DNA of 64,000 nucleotides from NCBI RefSeq assembly GCF_000013765.1, contig NC_007954.1:4216001-4280000 (forward strand), written 5' to 3'. The position numbers and the translations under genes are program-made. Source of the DNA: Shewanella denitrificans OS217 (lineage in GTDB: Bacteria > Pseudomonadota > Gammaproteobacteria > Enterobacterales > Shewanellaceae). The notes beneath the pieces were generated by a model. It searched no databases. It was not told where the DNA came from and saw only the letters and a program-made list of their open reading frames with translations. Positions 1-8,413 of the stretch are shown one piece after another. Positions within the stretch are counted from its first letter, which is position 1; each line of letters opens with the position of its first letter.

Positions 1-283
1 CCCCATGCTACCTGTGACTCATGGAGTGGAATTCACTAAGACCTGCATCTTGCTGTACACTTTCCTGCTAGCACTCGCCTGTTTGTTGCCTGTGCTTGTG
101 GGCATGTCAGGCCCTGTGTATTTAGTGGGCTCGAGCATCTTAAGTTGCGGCTTTATCTATAAGGCGTGGCAGCTTAAATACCAAGATGAGCCAGGGCTTG
201 CGATGAAGGTATTTAAGTTCTCCATCTATCATTTAATGCTGTTATTTGTCGTCTTATTGGTCGATCATTACTTATGGGGTTAA
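1..283 (+). CDS. cyoE: Protoheme IX farnesyltransferase (haem O synthase), C-terminal part
   Basis: Partial gene; the 5' part lies outside the window and the frame is open to the left edge. About 93 residues remain, beginning with a MLPVTHG segment and continuing through three hydrophobic helices to the C-terminal LLVDHYLWG. This matches the end of the UbiA-type membrane prenyltransferase that converts haem B to haem O for haem-copper oxidases. The stop lies only 4 bp before the start of the SCO gene, so the two are probably co-transcribed as part of a cytochrome oxidase assembly block. The identification rests on the C-terminal segment and the SCO neighbour only. Confidence 0.8.
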   Translation, partial: PMLPVTHGVEFTKTCILLYTFLLALACLLPVLVGMSGPVYLVGSSILSCGFIYKAWQLKYQDEPGLAMKVFKFSIYHLMLLFVVLLVDHYLWG

Positions 284-287
284 TCAA

Positions 288-941
288 TTGAAAAAACTGA
301 TTATTTCATTCATTTTACTCTTCGGTATTGGCGGCGCAGCCTTAGTGGCGCTATCGCCATCCAAGGCGGTGAACACAAGCCCATTGACCTTAAGCAGCGG
401 CTACCTTTTCGAGCAGCCTAGGGGCTTAGCGCCCTTTAGCCTCGAAGATCAGTCAGGGGCTGAATTTACCCAAGCAGATTTTGCCGGTAAATGGAGCCTA
501 GTGTTCGTGGGCTACACCTCCTGCCCCGACGTCTGCCCCACTACCCTGTCTAAGCTTGCGGCCCTGTTCCCTAAGCTTCAAGCCGTCAGCAAGGTGCCAG
601 TTCAAGTGGTATTTGTCTCGGCAGATCCCGCCCGGGATACCCAGCAGAAACGCTTAGATTACATTAATTTTTTCAACTCTGAATTTAAAGCCGTCACTGC
701 CCCACACGCTAAACTGTTTCCCTTTAGTCGGGATTTAGGATTTGCCTATGCCATGGTCGGTGATGGCGATGATTACCAAGTAGATCACAGTGCATCCTAT
801 GTCTTAGTGTCACCTAAAGGGGAGAAGTTTGCGGTATTCAAACCTAAGCCTGTGCTGGGGCAGATGGGCCAAATTGATCACAAGGAATTACTGGCCGATT
901 TGGAGCAAATTTTTAACCGCTATTCAAACAGCGAAGCATAA
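288..941 (+). CDS. SCO1/SenC family copper chaperone for cytochrome oxidase
   Basis: A thioredoxin-fold SCO protein of about 217 residues. It has an N-terminal membrane anchor (KKLIISFILLFGIGGAALVAL), the copper-binding CxxxC motif in TSCPDVCPTT, and the distal copper-ligand His in VDHSASYVLV. It is inferred to deliver copper to the CuA/CuB site of a terminal oxidase from the periplasmic face of the inner membrane. I choose the TTG at 288, four bases after the cyoE stop, because it places the hydrophobic anchor directly at the N-terminus. An ATG at 246 would overlap cyoE by 38 bp and add an implausible leader. The gene fits the upstream cyoE functionally. Confidence 0.88.
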   Translation: MKKLIISFILLFGIGGAALVALSPSKAVNTSPLTLSSGYLFEQPRGLAPFSLEDQSGAEFTQADFAGKWSLVFVGYTSCPDVCPTTLSKLAALFPKLQAVSKVPVQVVFVSADPARDTQQKRLDYINFFNSEFKAVTAPHAKLFPFSRDLGFAYAMVGDGDDYQVDHSASYVLVSPKGEKFAVFKPKPVLGQMGQIDHKELLADLEQIFNRYSNSEA

Positions 942-1128
942 ATTAAGCCAACGGATTTTTATTAGCATTGGGGCAGGTATTGAGAATTAAGATCTGCATA
1001 TTTCTGCATGGGCATGATGATTAAGTTCAGACAGGTTTTGCCGCATTGTGGGTTTGGAATGCTGAAGCACCACTCACTTCGTAGCGCCTCACCCACATCA
1101 GAATAAATATGGTTTACAAATGAATGAA

Positions 1129-2871
1129 TCAGTCTATTTCTGGTAATTCATCTTTACCCATCCAGTCTAATGGGGACGCTAATTCGACAAAATCCTTATA
1201 TTCATCCATATCGATAGACTCGAATTTATTCTTGATATATAAAAATTTAACCCACAGAAGTGCAGGTACTCCTAACGTTTGAGCATCTGTGTCATTTTGA
1301 TGTTTTTTGTACTCTTCAGTTAGAGCCTTACCGATTTTCTCTAAAGGTGTTTGTTCTTGATCCGGACTTTTACGGCGTCCTCCTAGATTATAGATTATCG
1401 AGCGGGATTTCCCAGATGAACCAAAGTGAGAAGATAAAATTTCTTTTAAATATTCAATTAAATATAATCGATAACTGCCAGACGTATACTGGTTAACTAC
1501 AGGGCTAGAGTAAGGGGAAGTCTTAAAATAAGAGGCATATTCTTGTGGGTCGAAGTGCATTTCAATATGCCGCATGTGAGAGCTTTCTGGGATATAAGTT
1601 TCGAGAAAGTCACTCAAATAGATAGTCTTTTGGCTATCCCCACTCTGTATAATTCTCTCAAACTTGCCACTTACTATCTCATCAAAGAGATTATGATCTT
1701 TCTCTTTGATACACAGCAAAGTTGTCAACATCAAAATATCAATCTTTGAACCTCTAGGCATATTTGAGATTGTTGCGACTATTCTATCTGCGATTTGGAT
1801 AGCTGTTCGAGCTGAAACCTTAAAGGCATCGAGAACGACTGAAATATTTCGGAGCGTTGTTTTTGCATCTTCATTGAAAGGTAAAACTTCAATGTTTAAG
1901 TCTCTCAAATAATCACCAGAAAGCTTGCTAGCATCGCTGTGCACTTCTAAGAAGTTCTCTAAATCTGGAGCTTTAAGGCTATAACGGCTATTAAAAAAGC
2001 GACTAAGATAAATCTTGGCATCAAATCCCTCGCCATAAATGGCCTTTACTGCATGCTGTAATTGTTCAGTGTCAGTCGCAACCACAAAAACAACGCCCTT
2101 AATATCAAATATATGTTTAATTGTTTCGAGCATTTCAACAGCATAACTAGGCCTACAGCGATCAAGTTCATCAATGAAAATGAAAGCTGGCAGTTCTTTG
2201 CCTACAACTGCCGATACCCATTCGAATACACTTGTTTTCAGGTTTTCTATAGCTGCACTTTTAGCATCATGCTCATCGATTAAATACTTAACTGCTTCAG
2301 AAGCTGCAAAGCCCATATCAATAGGCTTGCCGTTTACGTCTGTCAAATTTTCCCCATCCTCCCCCTTGATACTACCGATATTGTCATTATCGGCATTCAT
2401 AACTTCTACAGGGTCAATACCGACATATCGCTTGAATAATCCACGAGCTATGCCAGGTGCAGCAGCTTTCAACAGGCCTATAAGCTTACGAGGAACTTTA
2501 AACTCAGGAGAATCTTTGTCTTTCCCAGCTTGCTTTCTCAATTGCTCGATAATGGAAGCAATCACTGTCATTAAGGGGTCATCAGAGTAGTCTTTCTTCC
2601 ACGCATCAACATAAACAACGGGGTAATATTCTTTGATATCTTCAGACCAACGTTTAAGAAAGTATGTTTTACCTGCTCCCCATTCAGCATTTAGATTAAG
2701 CACATAGTTGCGCTTTTGATCACCTTCAGCTCTTGCTTTATCAAACCCCTGAGATGCAAGAAGCTTTGTCAGGAATGTCGCGTATCTAACACGTCCTAAT
2801 TTATCTTCAGGAAAAAAAGCCTTTTCGATTTCTATTCCTTCAGACCAATCCAACTCAATTTGCTTAACCAT
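1129..2871 (-). CDS. KAP family P-loop NTPase
   Basis: A 580-residue protein of the KAP P-loop NTPase family (STAND/AAA-like). A Walker A motif lies near residues 62-75 (AEWGAGKTYFLKRW) and a Walker B with the family's acidic/DRC signature near 229-243 (FIFIDELDRCRPSYA). A further conserved LSRFFNSRY segment follows. No signal peptide is visible, and no transmembrane pair between the Walker motifs is obvious, unlike many KAP proteins. Bacterial KAP proteins include the phage-exclusion protein PifA, so a defence role is possible but unproven. It stands alone on the minus strand, inserted between the SCO and MATE genes and followed upstream by dispersed repeats, which suggests acquired DNA. Family assignment is firm; function is not. 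Confidence 0.85.
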   Translation of the reverse strand: MVKQIELDWSEGIEIEKAFFPEDKLGRVRYATFLTKLLASQGFDKARAEGDQKRNYVLNLNAEWGAGKTYFLKRWSEDIKEYYPVVYVDAWKKDYSDDPLMTVIASIIEQLRKQAGKDKDSPEFKVPRKLIGLLKAAAPGIARGLFKRYVGIDPVEVMNADNDNIGSIKGEDGENLTDVNGKPIDMGFAASEAVKYLIDEHDAKSAAIENLKTSVFEWVSAVVGKELPAFIFIDELDRCRPSYAVEMLETIKHIFDIKGVVFVVATDTEQLQHAVKAIYGEGFDAKIYLSRFFNSRYSLKAPDLENFLEVHSDASKLSGDYLRDLNIEVLPFNEDAKTTLRNISVVLDAFKVSARTAIQIADRIVATISNMPRGSKIDILMLTTLLCIKEKDHNLFDEIVSGKFERIIQSGDSQKTIYLSDFLETYIPESSHMRHIEMHFDPQEYASYFKTSPYSSPVVNQYTSGSYRLYLIEYLKEILSSHFGSSGKSRSIIYNLGGRRKSPDQEQTPLEKIGKALTEEYKKHQNDTDAQTLGVPALLWVKFLYIKNKFESIDMDEYKDFVELASPLDWMGKDELPEID

Positions 2872-3074
2872 TTAATTCTCTGATAGTTATTTATTACCTG
2901 ACACTTTGGAGTTTACGACCATTCGTTCTTGATAAGCAAAGGGTTTTATATGGATATTTGTGGCAAGAGTGGCTTTATTCACATCAAAATTCAATGTTGT
3001 TTTTCTAAAATAATATCAATGAGTTATTCTCTAGAGCCAACTTGTTTAACCTCGATGTATGTCTTAATAAACTC

Positions 3075-3225
3075 AATCAAGGCTCTCAGCCATTGGGCAA
3101 ACGTCCCGAGTGACGCCGTATTCTTACTGATAAAAAGGTCCCTATGGGCTCGAGTGCAGCATCCCTGCTGCCTCATTCAAGAGATGGACTCGAGCCATTT
3201 AGTCCAACACCATCTCATTAGCATC
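3075..3225 (-). repeat. Dispersed repeat family A, copy 1
   Basis: Read on the minus strand, this stretch contains taaatggctcgag, a GC-rich stem (gcagcagggatgctgc), cgagcccatagggac and gcgtcactcgggacgtt. It ends in a caatggctgaga-like segment. The same ordered modules occur on the plus strand at 50205-50345 and 50388-50540. The spacers between the modules differ between copies, so the conserved parts are islands rather than one uniform sequence. No coding capacity is conserved. Confidence 0.8.
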
Positions 3226-3291
3226 AGAGCTACCATTTAGATAAAAATCCAGCATGTTTCTGTTTGTGCTTCATGATTAAATTCTGACGCA

Positions 3292-3595
3292 TTTCTGTCC
3301 AAAAATGAGTTTGAGCTGGTTACAGAGGAGGCTTGCAGATAGCTAAAACTAGGTTTGTAATCTTTTAAAGCTAACAGATGCACAAATGCTAAGAAGGTGA
3401 ATCATGAGTGTTTCCGAGACGACCGTCAGCTCCTCGTTTAGGAAAGGGGACGTCGAAGCAAGCTACAGGGATGCTTTTGATTTAAATCAAGAGCACGCGT
3501 GTCTTCGAGTGAATGCCATGGCAAGCCTGTACTGACAATACTGGAGTTAAGTTATTTTGGTCTTTTTAACGCAGTTTCTGTCCAAAAATGAGTTT
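3292..3595 (+). repeat. Pair of ~20-bp direct repeats bracketing repeat B
   Basis: The sequence tttctgtccaaaaatgagtt occurs at about 3292-3312 and again at about 3574-3594, on the same strand, each preceded by an acgca-like segment. The two copies bracket repeat B copy 1. This could be a local duplication or the trace of an insertion or recombination event. The unit is too long for a typical transposon target-site duplication. Confidence 0.6.
3375..3534 (+). repeat. Dispersed repeat family B, copy 1
   Basis: The copy starts near a gctaa...aaggtga segment, continues with gagacgaccgtc at about 3415 and ends with atgccatggcaagcctgtac. The reverse complement of the region around 48827-48957 has the same start, core and end, with a variable middle. 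It is a short non-coding interspersed repeat present twice in the window. Confidence 0.75.
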
Positions 3596-3734
3596 TTGAA
3601 TATTAACGTTAGCAAGCAGTTAAGACGTCTAAGCATAAACCTGAGCCACAGGCTTGAGCCTGGGCGGCATACTTGCTAGTGTGCGCTATCGCTCATTTTG
3701 CTGATTTTAGTTTATTCCCTATGGCTTACACCCG

Positions 3735-5045
3735 ATGTTAGATCTCAGTCGCCACAAGCAGCTGTTAGCCCTTGCGCTGCCAATGATTTTATCCAATATC
3801 AGCACGCCCTTGCTGGGTTTGGTGGATACCGCGGTAATCGGTCATCTCTCTAACGCCTATTTCTTAGGGGGTGTCGCCCTTGGCGGCACCATTATCAGCC
3901 TGATGGTGTGGTTATTGGGATTTTTGCGCATGTCTACCACAGGACTTGTGGCCCAAGCTGTTGGGGCGAACGATATTAACAGCCAATATCGGTTGTTGAT
4001 GCAAGGTGGGATACTGGCGCTATTGCTGGGCATTGGGGCCATGCTCATTCAAGCGCCGTTAACTGAATTGGCACTCGAATTAAGCCAAGCCAGTGCCGAG
4101 GTCAGCCACTACTGTCAGCAATATATTGCCATTCGTATTTACTCCATTCCCTTTGCCCTGCTGAATTTAGTACTGTTAGGTTGGCTACTGGGAAGACGCT
4201 CCCCCATGGCCGCCATGTGGCAACTCATCATAGCCAACGCTGTTAATATCATACTGGATATCATTTTTGTGGTCGGCCTTGGCTGGCAAGTGGAAGGCGC
4301 GGCTTGGGCTAGCGCGATTGCCGATATTGCCGCCTTCACTCTTGCCTGCAGCTTAGTTTATCGACAGTTACTCAAGGAGCCAGACTTCACCCCAGCCAAG
4401 CTGTGGCAAGGCTTAAATCTGAGTGGTTTAACACCATTGTTAACCCTGAATCGGGATATTTTCATTCGCAGCTTATGCCTGCAAGCCTGCTTTAGTTTTG
4501 TGACTTTTTACGGTGCCAGCCAGGGCGACATCATATTGGCTGCCAATGCCGTACTGATGAATCTATTAATGCTAATTTCCTACGCCCTCGATGGTATCGC
4601 CTATTATGCCGAGGCTGAAGTGGGTAAAGCCTATGGTGAAAAAGATAAACTTAAGCTCAAACAAGGAGTGAGCCTGGCCTTTTACTGGTCGCTGGCCATT
4701 GGATTAGCGTTTAGCATCATTTTTTGGTTGTTCGGCGGCCATATTATTAGCTTACTCACAGATATCAGCCAAGTGAAAACCACTGCCGAGCAATACTTGC
4801 CTTGGCTTATTGCGCTGCCTTTATTGTCTTTTGCTTGTTATCTGTTCGATGGAGTTTATATTGGTGCGGCAAAGGGGAAAGTGATGCGTAACAGCATGAT
4901 ACTCGCAAGCTTCGGGGTGTTTTTTCCGCTGTGGTTCATCACACAAAGCTTAGGCAATCATGGCTTGTGGCTGGCGTTTAGCGCCTTTATGCTGGCTCGC
5001 AGCTTGTTGCTGGGGCTAGATTATCGGTTCAGCAAAGATTTTTAA
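3735..5045 (+). CDS. MATE family efflux transporter (DinF-like)
   Basis: A 436-residue polytopic membrane protein with about 12 hydrophobic segments. It begins LALALPMILSNISTPLLGLVDTAVIGHL, the characteristic first helix of DinF-branch MATE transporters, and has the family's two-fold repeat of helices. MATE proteins use Na+ or H+ gradients to export organic cations and drugs; the substrate here cannot be inferred. The ATG at 3735 gives a full-length protein, though no strong ribosome-binding site precedes it. It faces nfuA convergently, with a shared terminator between them. Confidence 0.88.
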   Translation: MLDLSRHKQLLALALPMILSNISTPLLGLVDTAVIGHLSNAYFLGGVALGGTIISLMVWLLGFLRMSTTGLVAQAVGANDINSQYRLLMQGGILALLLGIGAMLIQAPLTELALELSQASAEVSHYCQQYIAIRIYSIPFALLNLVLLGWLLGRRSPMAAMWQLIIANAVNIILDIIFVVGLGWQVEGAAWASAIADIAAFTLACSLVYRQLLKEPDFTPAKLWQGLNLSGLTPLLTLNRDIFIRSLCLQACFSFVTFYGASQGDIILAANAVLMNLLMLISYALDGIAYYAEAEVGKAYGEKDKLKLKQGVSLAFYWSLAIGLAFSIIFWLFGGHIISLLTDISQVKTTAEQYLPWLIALPLLSFACYLFDGVYIGAAKGKVMRNSMILASFGVFFPLWFITQSLGNHGLWLAFSAFMLARSLLLGLDYRFSKDF

Positions 5046-5077
5046 GTCTCAGGGTTAACATTTACTACCGAATAGGC

Positions 5078-5112
5078 ATAAAAAAAGCTCCACTCAAATG
5101 AGGGAGCTTATG
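5078..5112 (-). terminator. Rho-independent terminator of nfuA
   Basis: Read on the minus strand, a stem AAGCTCC / GGAGCTT encloses a loop and is followed by a run of T residues. The loop carries its own complementary bases (ctcatttgag). It lies directly after the nfuA stop. The opposite strand has A residues before the stem, so it may also serve the convergent MATE gene. Confidence 0.85.
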
Positions 5113-5139
5113 TTTACAACACTAGTCTATACCAAGCGC

Positions 5140-5718
5140 TTAAGTATAAGAGTGCGCGCCGGGCTGGTGATCTGTCACGTCGCGAACCCCTGTGAGTTCA
5201 CCGGTGAATAAGTCCAGCAACTGCTTTTCGATACCATCTTTAAGGGTGATATCCACTTGCGAGCAACCGTTACAGCCGCCGCCAAACTGCAATACAGCCA
5301 CGCCATCGTCAGTCACTTCCACCAGCATGATGTTACCGCCGTGGCTGGCAAGCTGTGGGTTGATTTCAGATTGGATAACGTATTCGATGCGCTCAACCAA
5401 AGGTGCGTCGCCAGACACTTTACGCATTTTTGCGTTCGGCGCTTTAAGGGTCAGCTGAGAGCCTAGCTGATCTGTGACAAAATCAATGCTGGCGTCTTCC
5501 AAGTAAGCCACACTTTTCGCGTCAACCATGGCATTAAAGCCATTAAACTCTAGCTCGACATCATCGCTTTCAACTGCATCCGGAGGACAATAAGATACGC
5601 CACACTCGGCCTGACTGGTACCTGGGCTGATAACAAACACGCGAATGTGTGTTCCAGCAGGCTGATCAGCCAATAGTTTTACAAAATGGGCCTGAGCCGA
5701 ATCGGAAATGCTAATCAT
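5140..5718 (-). CDS. nfuA: Fe-S biogenesis protein NfuA
   Basis: A 192-residue protein with the two-domain NfuA layout. The N-terminal A-type-like domain starts MISISDSAQAHFVKLLADQP. The C-terminal Nfu domain carries the CxxC cluster ligand in GGGCNGCSQVD. NfuA is a cytoplasmic [4Fe-4S] carrier that delivers clusters to apo-proteins, especially under oxidative stress or iron limitation. The longer open frame reaches 5805. I start at the ATG at 5718, which gives the family's usual length and N-terminus. The gene lies downstream of comF in the same orientation but is separated from it by about 130 bp. Confidence 0.93.
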   Translation of the reverse strand: MISISDSAQAHFVKLLADQPAGTHIRVFVISPGTSQAECGVSYCPPDAVESDDVELEFNGFNAMVDAKSVAYLEDASIDFVTDQLGSQLTLKAPNAKMRKVSGDAPLVERIEYVIQSEINPQLASHGGNIMLVEVTDDGVAVLQFGGGCNGCSQVDITLKDGIEKQLLDLFTGELTGVRDVTDHQPGAHSYT

Positions 5719-5852
5719 AACAAGCTGCTCCGTCAGGGGATACCTGAGTAATTTAGTAAGATACCGCCTATGATACTCTGACTTGCTTGGGCTTTGTAGC
5801 CCCAAACCCTCTCATTCGTAATATATTGGGTTATATTCTATGCCTTATCAGG

Positions 5853-6734
5853 TTAATCCTGTCCTCTAAGGCTGGGGGCTTCCGCTCTGGCTAGGCACCA
5901 AACATCCACATAAACGCCTTGTTTATTAAGCAATTTGGCGATTTCATTGGCCGTTGTGCCTGTGGTTAGCACATCATCCACCAAGGCGACGCGCTGATAA
6001 GGTATATGATTAACTAATTCAAAGGCTTTATGGCAATTTTTTCGCCTTTGCTTGCCTGTCATCCCTGCCTGAGGTTGAGTGTCTGCCACTCGCTTAAGCA
6101 CATTGGCATCGAGGGGAATATTAAGCTGCACGCTTATCTCTTTGGCAATCAACCAAGCTTGATTAAAACCCCGCTGCTTTAATCGCTGAGGATGTAAGGG
6201 CACAGGCAACAAGACTTGCGGCAATATTATTAATTTCTGCTCAACTAATTGATTCACTCGGCTCACCAGCGCCCCGACCAGCACCTTCAAGGGTGCCAAT
6301 TGCTGCTGATATTTTATTGCAGCCACCACAGGGCCAAGACCATGATGGTAACTGGCAGGGGCAATCACTTTAAGCGGCACTGTCTTTAGGCATTGGCCGC
6401 AATAGATGTTTGATTGTGCACCTGCTGTTAACTGCCCTGGAGCTAAAGAGGAAGTGGCTAAAGGGGAAGTGGCTAAAGAGGAAGGGGCTAAAGACGCAGT
6501 GGTTAAATGACTGGGTTCCACTAAGGTTTTGCCGCAACCTAGGCAATGGGGTTCATGATATAGACATGCTTCAAGACACACTTTGCACAAACCCGAGAAC
6601 CGCAGCTGCCGGGGCGCTTGTCCGGTATTATCTATGCTTTGATGGCACAACAAACAGCGGTTAGGTAAACTAGCCTGCACTTGCTTAGGGATTGTAGAGA
6701 TTGACGCTAGCAGCTTGGTTATCCATGCTCGCAT
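5853..6734 (-). CDS. ComF family phosphoribosyltransferase-like protein with a pentapeptide-repeat insert
   Basis: A ComF/GntX family protein of 293 residues. The N-terminal part has zinc-finger cysteine pairs (RCLLCHQS, GLCKVCLEAC, HCLGCGK, YCGQCLK). The C-terminal part has a type I phosphoribosyltransferase PRPP loop (RVALVDDVLTTGTTANEI). Homologues act in DNA uptake or remain uncharacterised. Between the third and fourth cysteine pairs lies a low-complexity insert of SLAPS/SLATS pentapeptides, encoded by a tandem repeat of about 15 bp near 6434-6507. The gene is divergent from bioH with 43 bp between starts, a common arrangement in Shewanella and relatives. Confidence 0.88.
   Translation of the reverse strand: MRAWITKLLASISTIPKQVQASLPNRCLLCHQSIDNTGQAPRQLRFSGLCKVCLEACLYHEPHCLGCGKTLVEPSHLTTASLAPSSLATSPLATSSLAPGQLTAGAQSNIYCGQCLKTVPLKVIAPASYHHGLGPVVAAIKYQQQLAPLKVLVGALVSRVNQLVEQKLIILPQVLLPVPLHPQRLKQRGFNQAWLIAKEISVQLNIPLDANVLKRVADTQPQAGMTGKQRRKNCHKAFELVNHIPYQRVALVDDVLTTGTTANEIAKLLNKQGVYVDVWCLARAEAPSLRGQD
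6434..6507 (-). repeat. Imperfect 15-bp tandem repeat inside comF
   Basis: On the plus strand the unit approximates gtggctaaagaggaa and repeats about five times with substitutions. It encodes a run of S-L-A-[TP]-[SP] pentapeptides in the ComF protein. Because the unit is a multiple of three, copy-number change by slippage would keep the frame. It sits in a linker between zinc-finger cysteine pairs, where length variation is probably tolerated. Confidence 0.8.
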
Positions 6735-6777
6735 ACATCATAATCCTTGTGGCCCACTCATAAATGAAAGATAGCAG

Positions 6778-7560
6778 ATGAACAATGTGAATAAAGCCAA
6801 GCTACATGTTGAGGTACAAGGCCAAGGCGCAGATTTAGTCGTACTCCACGGTTGGGGGGTCAACAACGCAGTATTTTCATCACTTAAGCATGAGTTAGCC
6901 GATTATCGAGTCCATTATGTGGATTTACCTGGTTTTGGCCACAGCCCGAGCATTGACGGGGACATTAACGCTTGGGTCGAGGCTTTAGTGTCCGCCCTTC
7001 CTTCAAGCGCGATTTGGCTGGGTTGGTCATTAGGCGGTTTAGTGGCGAAACAAGCCGCCATTAGTTATCCAGATAAGGTGAGAGCATTGGTCACTGTTGC
7101 CTCTTCCCCCTGTTTTATGGCCAGAGAGATCGAAAACTGGCCCGGTATTGCCCCCAAAGTACTGGCGCAATTTTCCAGTCAATTGGGCAGCAATCTGCCA
7201 AAAACCTTAGACAGGTTCTTAGCCATTCAGGCCATGGGCAGCGATACCATGAAGCAAGATTTAACAGAATTAAAGCAATTGCTACTAGATAAGCCACTGC
7301 CGCAAGCTCAAGCACTGGAGCAGGGGCTCGCCATGCTGGCTCAAGTGGATTTACGCCAAGAGTTAGCTAAAATCAGCCAGCCATGGTTAAGATTTTGGGG
7401 TCGTTTGGATGGCCTAGTACCACAAAAAATCCAAGCTCACTTGCCACATGGCTCACAGATAGAGGATGTCATTCAACACAAGGCCTCCCACGCCCCCTTT
7501 ATCTCTCACCAGCAAGAGTTCAGTCAGCACTTACTCACTTGGTTAGCGAAACAACAATAA
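6778..7560 (+). CDS. bioH: Pimeloyl-[ACP] methyl ester carboxylesterase
   Basis: A 260-residue alpha/beta-hydrolase. It has the oxyanion region LVVLHGWGVNNAVF, the nucleophile elbow GWSLGG (Ser), an acid within GRLDGLVP and the catalytic His in ASHAPFISH. BioH removes the methyl group from pimeloyl-ACP methyl ester to end the disguised-fatty-acid stage of biotin synthesis in the cytoplasm. The tryptophan-rich start of the fold and the divergent comF partner are typical of gammaproteobacterial bioH. A gaaag segment lies about 11 bases before the ATG. The other biotin genes are not in the window. Confidence 0.92.
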   Translation: MNNVNKAKLHVEVQGQGADLVVLHGWGVNNAVFSSLKHELADYRVHYVDLPGFGHSPSIDGDINAWVEALVSALPSSAIWLGWSLGGLVAKQAAISYPDKVRALVTVASSPCFMAREIENWPGIAPKVLAQFSSQLGSNLPKTLDRFLAIQAMGSDTMKQDLTELKQLLLDKPLPQAQALEQGLAMLAQVDLRQELAKISQPWLRFWGRLDGLVPQKIQAHLPHGSQIEDVIQHKASHAPFISHQQEFSQHLLTWLAKQQ

Positions 7561-7752
7561 CTTTAACAGCATGTGAACATAAAGGGCATTCGATAACCGC
7601 TTTATTACCCACACAACAGCTAAAAAGCTGAGTCATGCCGCACACCACTATAAAGGTAAAAAAAGTGCTTAACTCTTGTTTCAAAGATAGGATGTCAAAG
7701 CGAATGATGTAGATACCAGCCATTGTGAAATATTAAATTAGGAGGCTTTGCC

Positions 7753-8157
7753 ATGGAAAAGGATGTTCAAGATAAATTTGCCAGCTATCCTGAGAGGGTT
7801 CACCCTTGTCTACATCGGCTCAGAGAACTCATATTTCAAGTCGCGAGTGAACTCGCCTTAGGTGCTGTGGTGGAAAACTTAAAATGGGGTGAGTTGAGCT
7901 ATAGTGTGAAAATGGGCAGCCCCATACGCATGGATTGGAAGGCGGCAAACCCAGAACACTATTGCCTCTTTTTCCATTGCCAAACCAAGTTGGTCGATAC
8001 CTTTCGTGAGTTATACCCTGACGCCCTGTTCTTCGAAGGAAATCGCGCCATCATACTCACTATTAACGGGCCTTTTCCTGAACCACAATTAAAGCACTGC
8101 ATCACCTTAGCCATGACCTATCGAAAGATAAAGCACTTGCCACTTTTGGGTGCCTAG
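7753..8157 (+). CDS. DUF1801 domain-containing protein
   Basis: A 134-residue protein resembling the DUF1801 (YdhG-like) fold, with conserved segments NLKWGELSYSV, IRMDWKAANPEHYCLFFHCQ and ALFFEGNRAIILTI. Family members are small cytoplasmic proteins with no settled function. Translation is well supported by a strong ribosome-binding site (taggagg) seven bases before the ATG. It is the last recognisable gene before the gene-poor region preceding the biosynthetic cluster, so it marks the left edge of the core block. Confidence 0.8.
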   Translation: MEKDVQDKFASYPERVHPCLHRLRELIFQVASELALGAVVENLKWGELSYSVKMGSPIRMDWKAANPEHYCLFFHCQTKLVDTFRELYPDALFFEGNRAIILTINGPFPEPQLKHCITLAMTYRKIKHLPLLGA

Positions 8158-8181
8158 AAAAACACAACGAGGACGTAAAAC

Positions 8182-8301
8182 ATGGACTATCCAATATTAT
8201 TTTCATTGCTGTTATCTTTGCCAATCTATTACTGTTTAAACAAGAACACACTTAGTTTAGTGATATATATTCAAGATACTCCGCTCTCGCGCATAAAATG
8301 A
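8182..8301 (+). CDS. Possible small membrane peptide (39 aa)
   Basis: A short open frame starts with ATG after a gagga ribosome-binding-like sequence. It encodes a peptide beginning MDYPILFSLLLSLPIYYCLN, with one hydrophobic segment. It lies 24 bp after the DUF1801 stop. I do not recognise it; the RBS spacing and membrane-like start are the only support, and it may be chance. Confidence 0.25.
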   Translation: MDYPILFSLLLSLPIYYCLNKNTLSLVIYIQDTPLSRIK

Positions 8302-8413
8302 AACGCTTCCAGCACAAATAGAAATTGTGGGGTGGACTCTTTTATATACTAGTATACCGTTAAATAATAAAGCTATTGCTATGACATCCTATTCTCTTCG
8401 CTCTCCCCGCTTT

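Larger units (their letters stand above)
2872..3734. other. Gene-poor 863-bp intergenic region rich in dispersed repeats
   Basis: No convincing gene was found. The 103-codon open frame at 2929-3240 runs antisense through a dispersed repeat and has no recognisable protein features. The region holds one copy each of two repeat families that recur near 48.8 kb and 50.2-50.5 kb, plus a direct repeat of about 20 bp at 3292 and 3574. It separates the KAP NTPase from the MATE gene and presumably contains the promoters of both. Confidence 0.7.

Noticed and set aside
2929..3240. 103-codon open frame upstream of the KAP NTPase
   Set aside because: It runs through a dispersed non-coding repeat and shows no protein-family features.
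7535..7723. Minus-strand open frame with Cys pairs overlapping the bioH end
   Set aside because: The CPLC pair is suggestive, but it overlaps bioH, has no RBS and matches nothing I know.
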